A stretch of DNA of 64,000 nucleotides from Bacillus sp. (in: firmicutes) (GCA_012842745.1 DUSF01000037.1:186001-250000); one strand, 5' to 3'; counted from the first letter of the stretch, positions 23,959 to 33,077 are shown. Program-made: numbers and translations. Notes: generated by a model from the letters alone, not told the origin.

Positions 23959-24855
23959 ATGGATTATCAATTGCTTGTCTTTATAAAAGTCGCAGAGTTG
24001 CAAAACTTTTCACGAGCAGCCAAGGAACTACATATGTCTCAGCCAGCGGTAAGCCAGCATATTCAGGCACTAGAGCAAAGAATGGGGACGACGTTATTAG
24101 AAAGAACAAATAAATATGTCCGATTAAATAAAGCTGGTGAAATTGTCTATCATACAGGAATAGAAATATTGCAGGCCTACACTCGAATGAACAATCTAGT
24201 CAACGATTTAGTTTTTATTGGTAAAGGAGAAGTCTCAATTGGAGCTAGCTATACATTTGGAGAGTACATCCTGCCTCATATAATTGCCCAGCTACGCCAG
24301 GAATTTCCGTTAATCATTCCGAAAATAGTGATTGGTAATACGCACAATATCGCGGAAATGATTGACCTAAAGCAGCTTGATGTAGGCATTGTGGAAGGTC
24401 ATTTTAAACAAGATAGAATAAAAATAGAGCCATTTGCCGATGACAAGATGTTTGTTGTAATATCGACAAATCATCGCTTAGCAAATAAAATGGAAATCTT
24501 ACTTAGTGATTTACAGAATGAAACATGGATTTTACGAGAAACAGGGTCAGGTACAAGAGAAGCAGCGGAGACGATGTTTTCTAATTTTAAATTTACCCCG
24601 AAGGAAATTATGGAATTTGGAAGTACACAAATCATTAAGGAGTCTGTCGAAGCAGGTGTAGGTATTTCATTACTATCACATTGGGCCGTAAGAAAAGAAG
24701 TTAATTTAGGTAGTTTAAAATTATTAAAAGTAAATGGAAATCCGATTATCCGCAAATTTTCTATCATCAGGAAAAAGACAGAATTCCATACGAAAGCATC
24801 AGAGTTATTCCTAGAGATTTTACAGAAAAATAAAGCACTAACCTTTCCAAAATAG
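23959..24855 (+). CDS. CysL/YeiE-like LysR regulator
   Basis: 298 residues. N-terminal HTH: IKVAELQNFSRAAKELHMSQ and PAVSQHIQALEQRMGTTLLE; the effector domain starts near GEVSIGASYTFGEYILP, a form shared by CysL/YeiE/CbbR-like regulators of sulfur and one-carbon genes. Divergent from the YeiH-type exporter, probably its target. A ribosome binding site TAGGAGAAGAGG lies upstream of ATG 23959. Confidence 0.9.
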   Translation: MDYQLLVFIKVAELQNFSRAAKELHMSQPAVSQHIQALEQRMGTTLLERTNKYVRLNKAGEIVYHTGIEILQAYTRMNNLVNDLVFIGKGEVSIGASYTFGEYILPHIIAQLRQEFPLIIPKIVIGNTHNIAEMIDLKQLDVGIVEGHFKQDRIKIEPFADDKMFVVISTNHRLANKMEILLSDLQNETWILRETGSGTREAAETMFSNFKFTPKEIMEFGSTQIIKESVEAGVGISLLSHWAVRKEVNLGSLKLLKVNGNPIIRKFSIIRKKTEFHTKASELFLEILQKNKALTFPK

Positions 24856-24891
24856 ACAACTTTATTCTTTTTAGAGAAATATTTCGCTTTG

Positions 24892-24927
24892 CGGACAAAA
24901 AATCTTGCCATGCCTGATTTTTGTCCG
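24892..24927. repeat. Inverted repeat with GTCCG ends in the LysR/VOC intergenic region
   Basis: CGGACAAAAAATC and GATTTTTGTCCG pair (one bulged A) around an 11-base loop. No T run follows on the plus strand, so it is not a standard terminator. A further TTGTCCG copy lies at 24973, and GCGGAC recurs at 25431 on the other side of the VOC gene. Confidence 0.6.
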
Positions 24928-24986
24928 GAATGCGGCAACTGGAGGACAGGTTCTCATGCCACGACTAAAATCTTGTCCGTATTTGG

Positions 24987-25385
24987 TTAGCAAGGCAAAT
25001 TGAATTGCCATGAAACCCCAAATTGATCAACAATCCAGCCAAACTTTTTACTGAATTGGTAATCCCCTAACGGCATTAAAGCTTGTCCGCCTTCTATTAA
25101 TTTTTCATAAAGCCTATCAATTTCCTCTTCGGTGTCACATGTTACAAAGATGGAAAACGAGGGTGTAAACGTAAATTCATGTTTAACATTACTGTCTATA
25201 CACATAAACTCCTGCCCTTTTATAGAAAAAACAGCTTGCATCACAGTACCTTCTGCACCAGATTCATTTGGGCCGTAACGAATGATGCTTATTATAGCTG
25301 AATCCTCAATTAAAGATGTATAATAATTGATTGCTTTTTCAGCATTTCCTTGAAACATTAAAAATGGTGTAACCTTTGACATCAC
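24987..25385 (-). CDS. VOC (PhnB-like) family protein
   Basis: 132 residues of the vicinal-oxygen-chelate fold, PhnB/glyoxalase-like: KVTPFLMFQGNAEKAINYY at the N terminus, CIDSNVKHEFTFTPSFSIF in the middle and GWIVDQFGVSWQFN at the C terminus, the usual DPFGHxW region here as DQFGVSW. Catalytic role not known; many such proteins are annotated as 3-demethylubiquinone methyltransferase-like without evidence. Two start Met codons are adjacent. Flanked on both sides by short repeats. Confidence 0.85.
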   Translation of the reverse strand: MMSKVTPFLMFQGNAEKAINYYTSLIEDSAIISIIRYGPNESGAEGTVMQAVFSIKGQEFMCIDSNVKHEFTFTPSFSIFVTCDTEEEIDRLYEKLIEGGQALMPLGDYQFSKKFGWIVDQFGVSWQFNLPC

Positions 25386-25410
25386 TTTCTCCCCTTCCTA
25401 CATATTATTC

Positions 25411-25565
25411 AAACATTTTTGAGAATCATACGCGGACTTTTGTGTCTACTTTCCATTCTATCTCGAAATTTTGGAAATCATGCGAGTTCTGTACTTCCTG
25501 TTTTATCAGGTTTGCCACAGTTCTCTGAAATCATACAGTCACTTTGGGGCAAATTTTGAGCTTTA
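25411..25565. repeat. Degenerate tandem repeat, period about 52-53 bases
   Basis: Three units begin at 25421 (GAGAATCATACGCGGACTTT), 25473 (GGAAATCATGCGAGTTCTG) and 25526 (TGAAATCATACAGTCACTTT), so spacing is 52 and 53 bases. Each starts with GAAATCATRC and carries a G/T-rich middle. Units are only loosely alike outside the core. No ORF here. Confidence 0.5.
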
Positions 25566-25630
25566 CACACATTCAGCTAAATGCATTAGTAGTGATAATA
25601 CCACATATAGATAAAAAGGAAGTTATTTTT

Positions 25631-25702
25631 AAAACAGTACCTTGCAATATATAATACTGCGTGATATATTATTCGTACAGATGCTAATTATAAAACAGTA
25701 CT
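25631..25702 (+). promoter_or_regulatory. PadR promoter with flanking AAAACAGTAC direct repeats
   Basis: TTGCAA (25642-25647), 17 bases, TATATT (25665-25670) forms a plausible promoter for padR. The 10-base sequence AAAACAGTAC occurs at 25631-25640 and again at 25693-25702, exactly 62 bases apart, on either side of the promoter. Such repeats are likely operators for the PadR protein encoded next. Confidence 0.6.
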
Positions 25703-25745
25703 ATACATTGATTAGTAGCTACATTAAAAGTGAGGTGAAATCCGC

Positions 25746-26069
25746 TTGAACGTACAATTTAAAAAAGGTGTATTAGAACTTTGTGTGCTTGTGTTATTAG
25801 ATAAACAAGATCGTTATGGATATGAGCTTGTCCAAAAAATATCAGAACAAATTGACATCTCTGAAGGTTCGGTTTATCCATTATTAAGACGTCTTACAAA
25901 AGAAGGATATTTTACAACCTATTTACAGGAATCTTCTGAAGGCCCTTCTCGTAAGTATTACCAATTAACAGATAAAGGAAGGAAATATCTTTATTCACTT
26001 ATTCAAGAATGGCAGGAATTCTCTAGAGGTGTTAATCAATTAATTAAAGAAGGTGTCAACCATGAATAA
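25746..26069 (+). CDS. PadR-family transcriptional repressor
   Basis: 107 residues, with a TTG start placed behind GTGAGGTG. The PadR winged helix is clear: GVLELCVLVLLDKQDRYGYE, EGSVYPLLRRLTKEGY and GPSRKYYQLTDKGRKYL. First gene of a PadR-DUF1700-DUF4097 operon common in Bacillaceae, with the next start overlapping its end. It probably represses its own operon through the direct repeats upstream. Confidence 0.92.
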   Translation: MNVQFKKGVLELCVLVLLDKQDRYGYELVQKISEQIDISEGSVYPLLRRLTKEGYFTTYLQESSEGPSRKYYQLTDKGRKYLYSLIQEWQEFSRGVNQLIKEGVNHE

Positions 26070-26622
26070 AAACGAGTTTCTAAAAAAGTTAGACTTACAT
26101 TTAAATAAACTTTCCGCTGAAGAACGGCAGGATATTTTACAGGATTTTGAGGAGCATTTCACCATAGGTTTAGAAGAAGGAAAAACGGAAGAAGAAATAT
26201 CAGCCTCACTTGGCTCTCCTAATCAAATTGCGAAAGAAATACTAACAACGTATCATCTTGAAAAAGTAGAAAGTCATGCAACAATTGGCAATATCTTTCG
26301 AGCTGTTTGGGCAACGATTGGTATAGGCTTTTTTAACATCGTAATCGTACTTGGGCCCTTTATTGCATTGGTTGGCCTAATTTTTGCAGGCTGGACAACA
26401 GGAATCGCGTTTATTGTTTCTCCTTTACTTGTATTAATAAATACTTTAATCTACCCTGATACGTTTGAGCTTTTTGATTTATTCGTTTCAATCAGCCTTT
26501 CTGGACTAGGGTTATTTATTACTATAGCGATGTACTTTATTTCACGATTATTAATAAAGGCTTTTATCAAGTATTTACAATTTAATGTAAAGCTAGTGAA
26601 AGGCGGTTTAAAAAATGATTAA
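26062..26622 (+). CDS. DUF1700 family membrane protein
   Basis: About 186 residues, starting MNKNEFLKKLDLHLNKLSAE at ATG 26062 (AGAAGGTG upstream, inside padR). The N-terminal 60 residues are the DUF1700 helical domain (LSAEERQDILQDFEEHF, then SLGSPNQIAKEIL), followed by four hydrophobic helices from about residue 75. Overlaps both neighbours, so translation is coupled. These proteins are thought to work with PadR and DUF4097 partners in envelope stress sensing, but no reaction is known. Confidence 0.9.
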   Translation: MNKNEFLKKLDLHLNKLSAEERQDILQDFEEHFTIGLEEGKTEEEISASLGSPNQIAKEILTTYHLEKVESHATIGNIFRAVWATIGIGFFNIVIVLGPFIALVGLIFAGWTTGIAFIVSPLLVLINTLIYPDTFELFDLFVSISLSGLGLFITIAMYFISRLLIKAFIKYLQFNVKLVKGGLKND

Positions 26623-27526
26623 CATTAAAAAAATCTCAGTTGTTGCTCTAATTCTACTTGTTGCTGGTATAATTGGGGCTGTAGCAACATTTAAATCAGT
26701 TTACAAAGAAGAACGCGTCCTTGAAGATAAAGTTATTGAGGAAAGTCAGTTTACAAATATTGATGTCAACGCTGACAATGCCCGCATAGAGATTTTTCCA
26801 ACGGATGAGGCAAAAACTAAAGTCACACTTACCGGAAGCAACACTAAATATCAATTTTCTACTAATGTAGGTGAATCAACACTTTCAGTTAAAATGAACT
26901 ACCAAAGTAAAAAGCTATTTAATTTCGGCTTCCATCCGAGAGGTTTTAAGCTAAAAATAAGAGTTCCTGAAAAAATGTACGACAACTTAAAGGTTCAAAA
27001 TAATAATGGGACAATCCATATCGAAAACTTAAGTGCAGCAAATTTTCATGGCCATAATAATAATGGAACTATGCAAATTGAAAACTTAAAAGCAGACAAT
27101 TTTTTCGGACAAACAAATAATGGAAAAATTGAACTAAGCGGCATTGAAGGTTCAGCTATTACGACCGAGGCACAAAACGGTCGAATTGGAATGAAGAATG
27201 TTGTTTCCAAAACAGTAAAAATAAAAGTGTCAAACGGAAGTATTTCCCTTACCAACGTTGAGGGGAATCTTGTTGGTGAGTCACATAATGGGAGCATCAT
27301 GTTAAAAACAAGTTCTTTAGATCGCCCCATTGATTTTGAAACTAACAACGGTCAAATTAACATCCAATCTGAGAAAAAACCTACAAATGCTCGTTTCGAA
27401 GTTTCCATCGCGAATGGCAAGGCAAATATTTTGGATCATACCGATAAAAACTCCTTATTTTTTGGAGATGGCAAAAACTTAATCAAATTATCTACTCATA
27501 ATGGTAAAATTACCGTTACAGACTAA
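26615..27526 (+). CDS. DUF4097 (LiaG-like) anchored beta-repeat protein
   Basis: 303 residues: an N-terminal membrane anchor (about 6-26) and an extracytoplasmic beta-helix-like domain with at least eight turns, each marked by an Asn-Gly: NNGTIHIENL, NNGTMQIENL, NNGKIELSGI, QNGRIGMKNV, SNGSISLTNV, HNGSIMLKTS, NNGQINIQSE and HNGKITVTD. The family includes LiaG of the B. subtilis Lia system. Last gene of the PadR cassette. The role is probably cell-envelope stress response. Confidence 0.9.
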   Translation: MINIKKISVVALILLVAGIIGAVATFKSVYKEERVLEDKVIEESQFTNIDVNADNARIEIFPTDEAKTKVTLTGSNTKYQFSTNVGESTLSVKMNYQSKKLFNFGFHPRGFKLKIRVPEKMYDNLKVQNNNGTIHIENLSAANFHGHNNNGTMQIENLKADNFFGQTNNGKIELSGIEGSAITTEAQNGRIGMKNVVSKTVKIKVSNGSISLTNVEGNLVGESHNGSIMLKTSSLDRPIDFETNNGQINIQSEKKPTNARFEVSIANGKANILDHTDKNSLFFGDGKNLIKLSTHNGKITVTD

Positions 27527-27604
27527 AGACATTCTGAAACGCTCGATGTGGTAATGCACGAACACTTATTTCCTAACCATACGCATAACCGTGATAAAAC
27601 TAAT

Positions 27605-27634
27605 AGGCGGCTTCCCTTAAAGGACAGCCGCCAT
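27605..27634. terminator. GGCGGC hairpin between the PadR operon and the permease
   Basis: GGCGGCTTCCCTT and AAGGACAGCCGCC form a GC-rich hairpin 80 bases after the DUF4097 stop and just after the permease stop. T-runs on either side are weak, so call is tentative. Confidence 0.45.
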
Positions 27635-27638
27635 TCAT

Positions 27639-29033
27639 TCATCCAACTTTTCCGCTTTCAATCGAACTCTCTTTAGAATTCTTCTTTTTCATCCTATATC
27701 CTACATATAGAATTAAAAACCATACTGGTGCTACATATAGCGCCATGCGCATTTCAGCAATAAAAGCCATTAAGACAATAACAAGTGCTAAAAATGCAAG
27801 TGCAAAGTATGTTGAAATAGGAAAGAACGGCATTTTAAACGCTAGTTTTCCAACCTTTTCCTTTGTTTTCGTTTTTCTGAACTTTAATTGTGAAATAAGA
27901 ATGATCGTCCAGCTTGTAATCACTGCTACAGTTGCTACTGAAGAAATATACAAAAATACTTTTTCAGGCACGATATAGTTTAAAAAGACAGCGACTAATA
28001 GAAAAGTTGATGAGAACAGGATACCACGTCTTGGTGTGCGATACTTATTAAGCTTTCCAAAATATTTCGGGCCATTATTTTGCAGTGATAAATTGTATAA
28101 CATCCTCCCGGAACTGAATAAACCACTATTAAAAGCGGACAATGCTGCTGTTAAAACAACAAAGTTAATAATATGGGCTGCTCCAGGAATTCCAATTTTA
28201 TCAAAAATTAACACAAACGGACTGCCGTTTGTACCGATTTCATTCCAAGGATATAGAATCATCATAATACCTAATGCAGCAATATAAAAAATTAAAATCC
28301 GCCAAACGACATTGTTAATCGCAGAGGGAATTGATTTCTGCGGATTTTTAGCTTCGCCTGCTGTAATCCCAACGAGCTCGACACCTCCAAATGAAAACAT
28401 GACCAAAACCAATGACATTAAAATGCCGTGCATTCCATTTGGCATAAAGCCGCCATGTGACCATAAATTTTCAAGTCCGATTGGATGGCCACCATTGCCG
28501 ATGCCGAAAAAGATCATGCCAAGACCGAAAAGGATCATGGCAATAATCGCCACTACTTTAATAAGCGCAAACCAAAATTCAAACTCACCAAATGCCTTTA
28601 CGTTTGTTATGTTTATTAACGTAATCACAACAAGGGCAGCAAGCGCAGTCACCCATTGCGGAATGTCTGGAAACCAGTAGTTCACATAAACGCCAGCAAC
28701 AGTTAGTTCCGCCATTCCAACGACAACCCACATAAACCAATAGGTCCAACCGGTTAGATAGCCTGCAAACGGCCCTAAGTAACGATTGGCATAAGAACTA
28801 AATGAACCGGAAACCGGCTCCTCTACCGCCATTTCCCCCAACGCTCTCATAATTGTAAAAATAACTAAACCTCCGACTAAATAAGAAAGCAAAATGGACG
28901 GACCTGCCATTTGAATCGTTGCACTTGAACCATAGAACAGACCAACTCCAATCGCACCTCCAAGTGCTATTAACTGGATATGCCTGTTGTCTAAACCTCG
29001 CTCTAGCTTCTCATTTTCATGAATTTCCCCCAC
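27639..29033 (-). CDS. Amino-acid permease, APC/AAT family
   Basis: 464 residues with 12 predicted membrane helices. Typical blocks: RHIQLIALGGAIGVGLFYGS in helix 1, GPSILLSYLVGGLVIFTIMR, the AAT-family GEMAVEEPVSGSFSSYANRY, and FSFGGVELVGITAGEAKNPQ near the middle. This is an H+ or Na+ symporter of the group containing proline, GABA, alanine and aromatic permeases; the substrate is not readable from sequence. Monocistronic by position. Start ATG lies behind a GGAAATT context that is weak; a GTG in the same region could also serve. Confidence 0.88.
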   Translation of the reverse strand: MGEIHENEKLERGLDNRHIQLIALGGAIGVGLFYGSSATIQMAGPSILLSYLVGGLVIFTIMRALGEMAVEEPVSGSFSSYANRYLGPFAGYLTGWTYWFMWVVVGMAELTVAGVYVNYWFPDIPQWVTALAALVVITLINITNVKAFGEFEFWFALIKVVAIIAMILFGLGMIFFGIGNGGHPIGLENLWSHGGFMPNGMHGILMSLVLVMFSFGGVELVGITAGEAKNPQKSIPSAINNVVWRILIFYIAALGIMMILYPWNEIGTNGSPFVLIFDKIGIPGAAHIINFVVLTAALSAFNSGLFSSGRMLYNLSLQNNGPKYFGKLNKYRTPRRGILFSSTFLLVAVFLNYIVPEKVFLYISSVATVAVITSWTIILISQLKFRKTKTKEKVGKLAFKMPFFPISTYFALAFLALVIVLMAFIAEMRMALYVAPVWFLILYVGYRMKKKNSKESSIESGKVG

Positions 29034-29144
29034 ACTACTAATCCACCTTTTTTTATATTTTTATTATTCTAGAATAACCAAAAAAAGTGTATTTTTCTAC
29101 ATGAAAGAAGATTCATTATATTTAAACAAACCCTAAATCCTTTT

Positions 29145-31271
29145 TTATTCTCTTATTTTCAATAACCTTAAGCTATTTAATGTTACAAGCAAGGTAGCCC
29201 CCATATCAGCGAAAATAGCAATCCATAATGTCAGCCAGCTTGGAATGACTAACAAAAGAGCTAAAGCTTTTACTGCCAATGAAAAGGTAATGTTTTGCTT
29301 AATAATGGCCAACGCCCTTCGGCTTAATTTAATTGTATAAGGCAATTTCTTTAAATCATCAGACATTAAGGCAATATCGGCGGTTTCTAAAGCTGTATCC
29401 GTTCCAGCACCCCCCATTGCGACACCAATCGTTGCGGCTGCGAGTGCTGGAGCATCGTTAACACCATCACCTACCATTGCTACCTTTAAGCCACCCTTAC
29501 GAAGCTCTTTTATATAAGTTAGTTTATCTTCGGGAAGTAGCCCAGCTTTAATGTCTGTCACACCTACTTGTTTCCCAATAGCTTCAGCTGTCCCCATATT
29601 ATCACCTGTTAGCATGATTGTTTTTTCAATGCCCAACTCGGAAAGTTTATGAATAACGTCACAAGTTGATTCGCGTATTTCATCCGCAACAGCAATCATT
29701 AAAAATATTTCTTGTTCGTTTCCTACTAGCATAACTGTTTTCCCTGTTGATTGAAGCGCCGTAATCTCGGCTTTTAATTCCGTTGAAAAACGATTTGTTA
29801 AAACCTCTTCAAACAAGCTTGGGCTACCGACATAGTACAACTGGCCTCCTATTTTTGCTTTGATGCCCTTACCAGTAATGGATTGAAAATCCTCCACATA
29901 CCCAGATATATCGGAAAAATTCAAGCTCAGCTCCTCCGCTTTTCTCATAATCGCAGAAGCTAACGGGTGCTGAGAGTTTTTTTCAAGTGCAGCTGTAATC
30001 GTTAATAATTCCCGTTCGCTCCCACCATGAAAAGCAAGCAAATCGGTAACGACTGGGACCCCTTTTGTAAGCGTACCAGTCTTATCAAAAGCAATAACCT
30101 TTAATGCACCAGCTTCCTCAAGATAAATACCACCTTTAATTAACACCCCATGCCTTGCTGCATTTCCGATAGCTGTAACGACGGCAACTGGTGTAGAAAC
30201 AACTAGTGCACATGGGCAACCGACTACTAGGGCAGCAAGCCCCTGATAAATCCACTCATTCCAGTTTCCTCCAAGCAACAATGGTGGAACAATCGCAATG
30301 AAAAAGGCTAAAACAATAATGGCAGGAGTATAATATTTAGCAAATTGATCAACAAATGCCTGCGATGGTGCTCTTTCAGCTTGCGCTTCCTCTACTAAAT
30401 GGATGACTTTGGCTAATGTCGTATCCTCCACTCTTTTAGTAACCTTTATTTCTAGCAAACCTTCTTCATTCAATGTACCAGCATATACTTCATCACTAGG
30501 CATTTTGCCAACCGGAATGCTTTCTCCTGTAATAGCTGCTTGGTTAATGGTCGACACACCTTTTAGCACGACGCCATCCATTGCCAACTTTTGCCCAGGC
30601 TTTACAATCAAAATATCACCAATTTCAATATCTTCCACATTAACAACCATCTCTTCCGTACCACGACGAATAAAGGCCTCTTTTGGTGCAATATCCATTA
30701 AAGACTCCATTGACCTGCGGGCCTTATCCATTGAATAACGCTCTAACACCTCACTTATCGCAAATAAAATAACAACGGTTGCCCCTTCACCCCACTCGCC
30801 AATAATCGCAGCTCCAATGATTGCAATTGTCATAAGCGTACTCATATCAAACTTCAAGCGAATTAAATTCTTAAATCCTTTTAAAAATAACGAATAGCCG
30901 CCAATTAAAATTGCCCCCGCATAGCCGATCACTGGCAAAATATGCTCTTCCCCATAATAATGACCGAACATCCAGCTAATAATAAGGAAGAGCGCAGATA
31001 TATATACTTTTATATTTTCTTTTTGCTTTAAAAAAGGAAGCCGTTCTCCCCTTTGTTCCCTCTCACCACGGATTTTCAGGTTTTCAAATGCCCCTGCTTT
31101 TTCGATTTCTTCAATCGTTATATCCCCATAAATCGTTATTTTGGCAGCGCCAAAATTTACCTGTGCATCCAAAACACCATCCAAGTGTTTCACGTTCTCT
31201 TCGAACGTTTTTGCGCAGCTAGCTCAGGAAAACCCCTCAACCCGATATGTTTTCACTTGCCCATTAGCCAT
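29145..31271 (-). CDS. cadA: CadA-type Cd2+/Zn2+/Pb2+ P-type ATPase with an in-frame UGA in its metal-binding motif
   Basis: A P1B-type ATPase of 708 codons if read from ATG 31271, which has GAGGTG at the right distance. Codons 1-40 give [15 protein letters not shown], a UGA (31226-31224), then [16 protein letters not shown]: an HMA domain whose usual CxxC has UGA in place of the first Cys. The rest is intact: GESIPVGK actuator motif, the CPC transmembrane site in [22 protein letters not shown] phosphorylation site, QHPLASAI, and [11 protein letters not shown]. Without read-through, translation might restart at GTG 31193 and make a 682-residue pump lacking most of the HMA domain. No cadC regulator is adjacent. 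Export of Cd2+, Zn2+ or Pb2+ is expected. Confidence 0.88.
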
Positions 31272-31361
31272 CTTTTTTCACCTCTTTACCTATTATCTCA
31301 GTTATATGTTTTAATACAATACGTAGTAGCTGTTACTATATTTATCATTTAAGATGAAAAA

Positions 31362-31401
31362 ATCGGATACTTGAAGTAGCAAAAGCTACTCCGTATCCGA
31401 T
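31362..31401 (-). terminator. Terminator hairpin upstream of the cadA-like gene
   Basis: On the minus strand ATCGGATAC...TAGC pairs with GCTA...GTATCCGAT and is followed by TTTTTTC. It lies between the aldo/keto reductase and cadA and overlaps the stop of a 23-codon ORF. Confidence 0.75.
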
Positions 31402-31457
31402 CTCACTTTCCTACAAAATTCATCCAGTGATAGTAACCTATCATGTGCTAAAGCCAT
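31386..31457 (-). other. Possible 23-residue leader ORF ahead of the terminator
   Basis: ATG 31457 follows GAGGAGAGGG at good distance and reads MALAHDRLLSLDEFCRKV and five more residues to TAG, which lies inside the 5' arm of the terminator hairpin. The position is that of an attenuator leader for cadA, but no codon run typical of attenuation is present. It may equally be the start of a lost gene. Confidence 0.35.
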
Positions 31458-31507
31458 GTTCCCTCTCCTCACACAAGATATAGTTTTTTTGTAATTATTT
31501 TTTGTAA

Positions 31508-32431
31508 TTATTTCCGGTGCTGCTGGTACGTGCTATCTTTTGTTATCTTTTGTAATGTTTCATATTGACTATTTGTTATCGATATGGATGTTACCGCCTT
31601 AACATTTTCCCACAACTGCTCAATACTGCTCGCTCCCGGAATAATTGTAGCAACAGTTTCGTCATACAATGGATATTTCAATGCCAAACTATTGATTGTT
31701 TGCGTTGCTTGTGTTATCTCTTTTATTTTTCGATTGATTTGAACAATTTCATCAAAAGAGTAATCAAGATATCCTTTTTGTATCACATGAGCTGTTGTTT
31801 TTTCTTTCATTTTTTCGGTAAGCAGCCCTTTAGCTAACGGCCCGCGGGCAATCACGCTAATATTGTTTTCTTTAAGTAGCGGAAAAAGCTCTTCGGGACG
31901 GCGGTCAAGCAAGCTATATTGCATCATTACACTGACAATATTTGATTTTTTCATATACTCATTGATGACGTCTGGGCGAATTGATGAAATTCCATAATGG
32001 CGGATAAGTCCTTCTTTTTTTAAATCTTCAAAAGCGGCAATTGTTTCATCAATCGAGTCCTCGATTGTTCCGCCATGTAACTGGTACAAATCAATATACT
32101 CCGTCTGAAGTCGGCGCAGACTTTCTTTAACTTCTTCTTTTATATATTGGGCCGATGGATCCCAAGTCCATCCATCTTTTTCTCTTGTCCAACGATTACC
32201 CACTTTTGTCGCAACGATCACTTCATCACGGCGACCTTTAATTGCCTTCCCTACTATTTTTTCATTTAAGCCAAAATCATACAGGTCAGCTGTGTCTATA
32301 AAATTAATACCAAGATGTAGTGCCTCATGGATTATGCGAATTCCTTTTTCTGTATTTGTTCCAAGAGACATGCAACCAAGACCCATTTCACTAACGAACA
32401 AATCAGATGTGCCTAGTCGGTTTTTCTTCAT
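31508..32431 (-). CDS. Aldo/keto reductase
   Basis: 307 residues of the AKR fold. Start at MKKNRLGTSDLFVSEMG (32431), set by CAGGAGGAC; the frame is open to 32488. Catalytic tetrad residues are visible in FIDTADLYDFG (Asp, Tyr), IVATKVGNRW (Lys) and LYQLHGG (His). C-terminal region VATIIPGASSIEQLWENV is the NADPH-binding part. NADPH-dependent reduction of aldehydes or ketones; the substrate is not predictable. Confidence 0.92.
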   Translation of the reverse strand: MKKNRLGTSDLFVSEMGLGCMSLGTNTEKGIRIIHEALHLGINFIDTADLYDFGLNEKIVGKAIKGRRDEVIVATKVGNRWTREKDGWTWDPSAQYIKEEVKESLRRLQTEYIDLYQLHGGTIEDSIDETIAAFEDLKKEGLIRHYGISSIRPDVINEYMKKSNIVSVMMQYSLLDRRPEELFPLLKENNISVIARGPLAKGLLTEKMKEKTTAHVIQKGYLDYSFDEIVQINRKIKEITQATQTINSLALKYPLYDETVATIIPGASSIEQLWENVKAVTSISITNSQYETLQKITKDSTYQQHRK

Positions 32432-32583
32432 CTGTTGAATGTCCTCCTGTTCCTTTCGCCTATTATTTAATATTGTCTTACAGTTCATTTAATTTTTCAA
32501 ATGAGATGTGTTTCTATGAGTATTTGGGTAAAATATAGTTGAGTCATACATTGTTTTACCAATATAAACTTAGGAGTGTCAAT

Positions 32584-33000
32584 ATGCCGTTAAATGTATA
32601 TCTTACTTATAATGGAAATTGCCGAGAAGCAGTAGAATTTTACGGTCAAGTTTTTGGATCCGAGCCAAAAATCATGTCATTCGGTGATGCACCGCCGAAT
32701 CCCGAATTTCCTCTACCCGAAGAAGCGAAAAACTTAGTCATCCACGCTGAGCTTACAATTCAAGGTAGCAGAGTCATGTTTTCTGATACATTTCCCGGTA
32801 GTCCTTTTATTTTGGGGAACAATATTACCCTTGCTGTAGTTAGTAAAAATATTGATGAAATTGAATCAATCTTTAATAAACTAAAAGAAGGCGGCAAAGT
32901 AGAAATGGAGCTACATGAAACATTCTTTAGTAAATGTTATGGCAAGTTGACAGATAAATTCGGAATTTCGTGGCAACTAAGCCTTGAAAATGAGCACTAA
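32584..33000 (+). CDS. VOC (PhnB-like) family protein
   Basis: 138 residues starting MPLNVYLTYNGNCREAVEFY at 32584 behind TTAGGAGTG; the frame is open from 32539. The fold is glyoxalase/PhnB-like with VFGSEPKIMSFGDAPPNPEF, a LVIHAELTIQGSRVMFSD strand and the C-terminal GKLTDKFGISWQLS. It resembles the VOC gene at 24987 in layout but is clearly a different subgroup. Substrate unknown; isolated gene. Confidence 0.87.
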   Translation: MPLNVYLTYNGNCREAVEFYGQVFGSEPKIMSFGDAPPNPEFPLPEEAKNLVIHAELTIQGSRVMFSDTFPGSPFILGNNITLAVVSKNIDEIESIFNKLKEGGKVEMELHETFFSKCYGKLTDKFGISWQLSLENEH

Positions 33001-33077
33001 CAATGCGGGGCCTGACCCCGCTTGTGCTCTTTGATTCCCATAAGTTGATCCACGCCGCTATCAAAAATTTCCTTTTG

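Noticed and set aside
24892-24927. Inverted repeat as a normal terminator for the LysR gene
   Set aside because: No T run follows the second arm on the plus strand, so I list it as a repeat instead.
25411-25565. Repeats as a possible CRISPR array
   Set aside because: Only three units, imperfect and with no constant-length unique spacers; no cas gene is in the window.
31224-31226. UGA in the cadA gene as a simple end of a short upstream ORF
   Set aside because: The codons before and after it together form one continuous HMA domain in one frame with a proper ribosome binding site, so it is not two unrelated ORFs.
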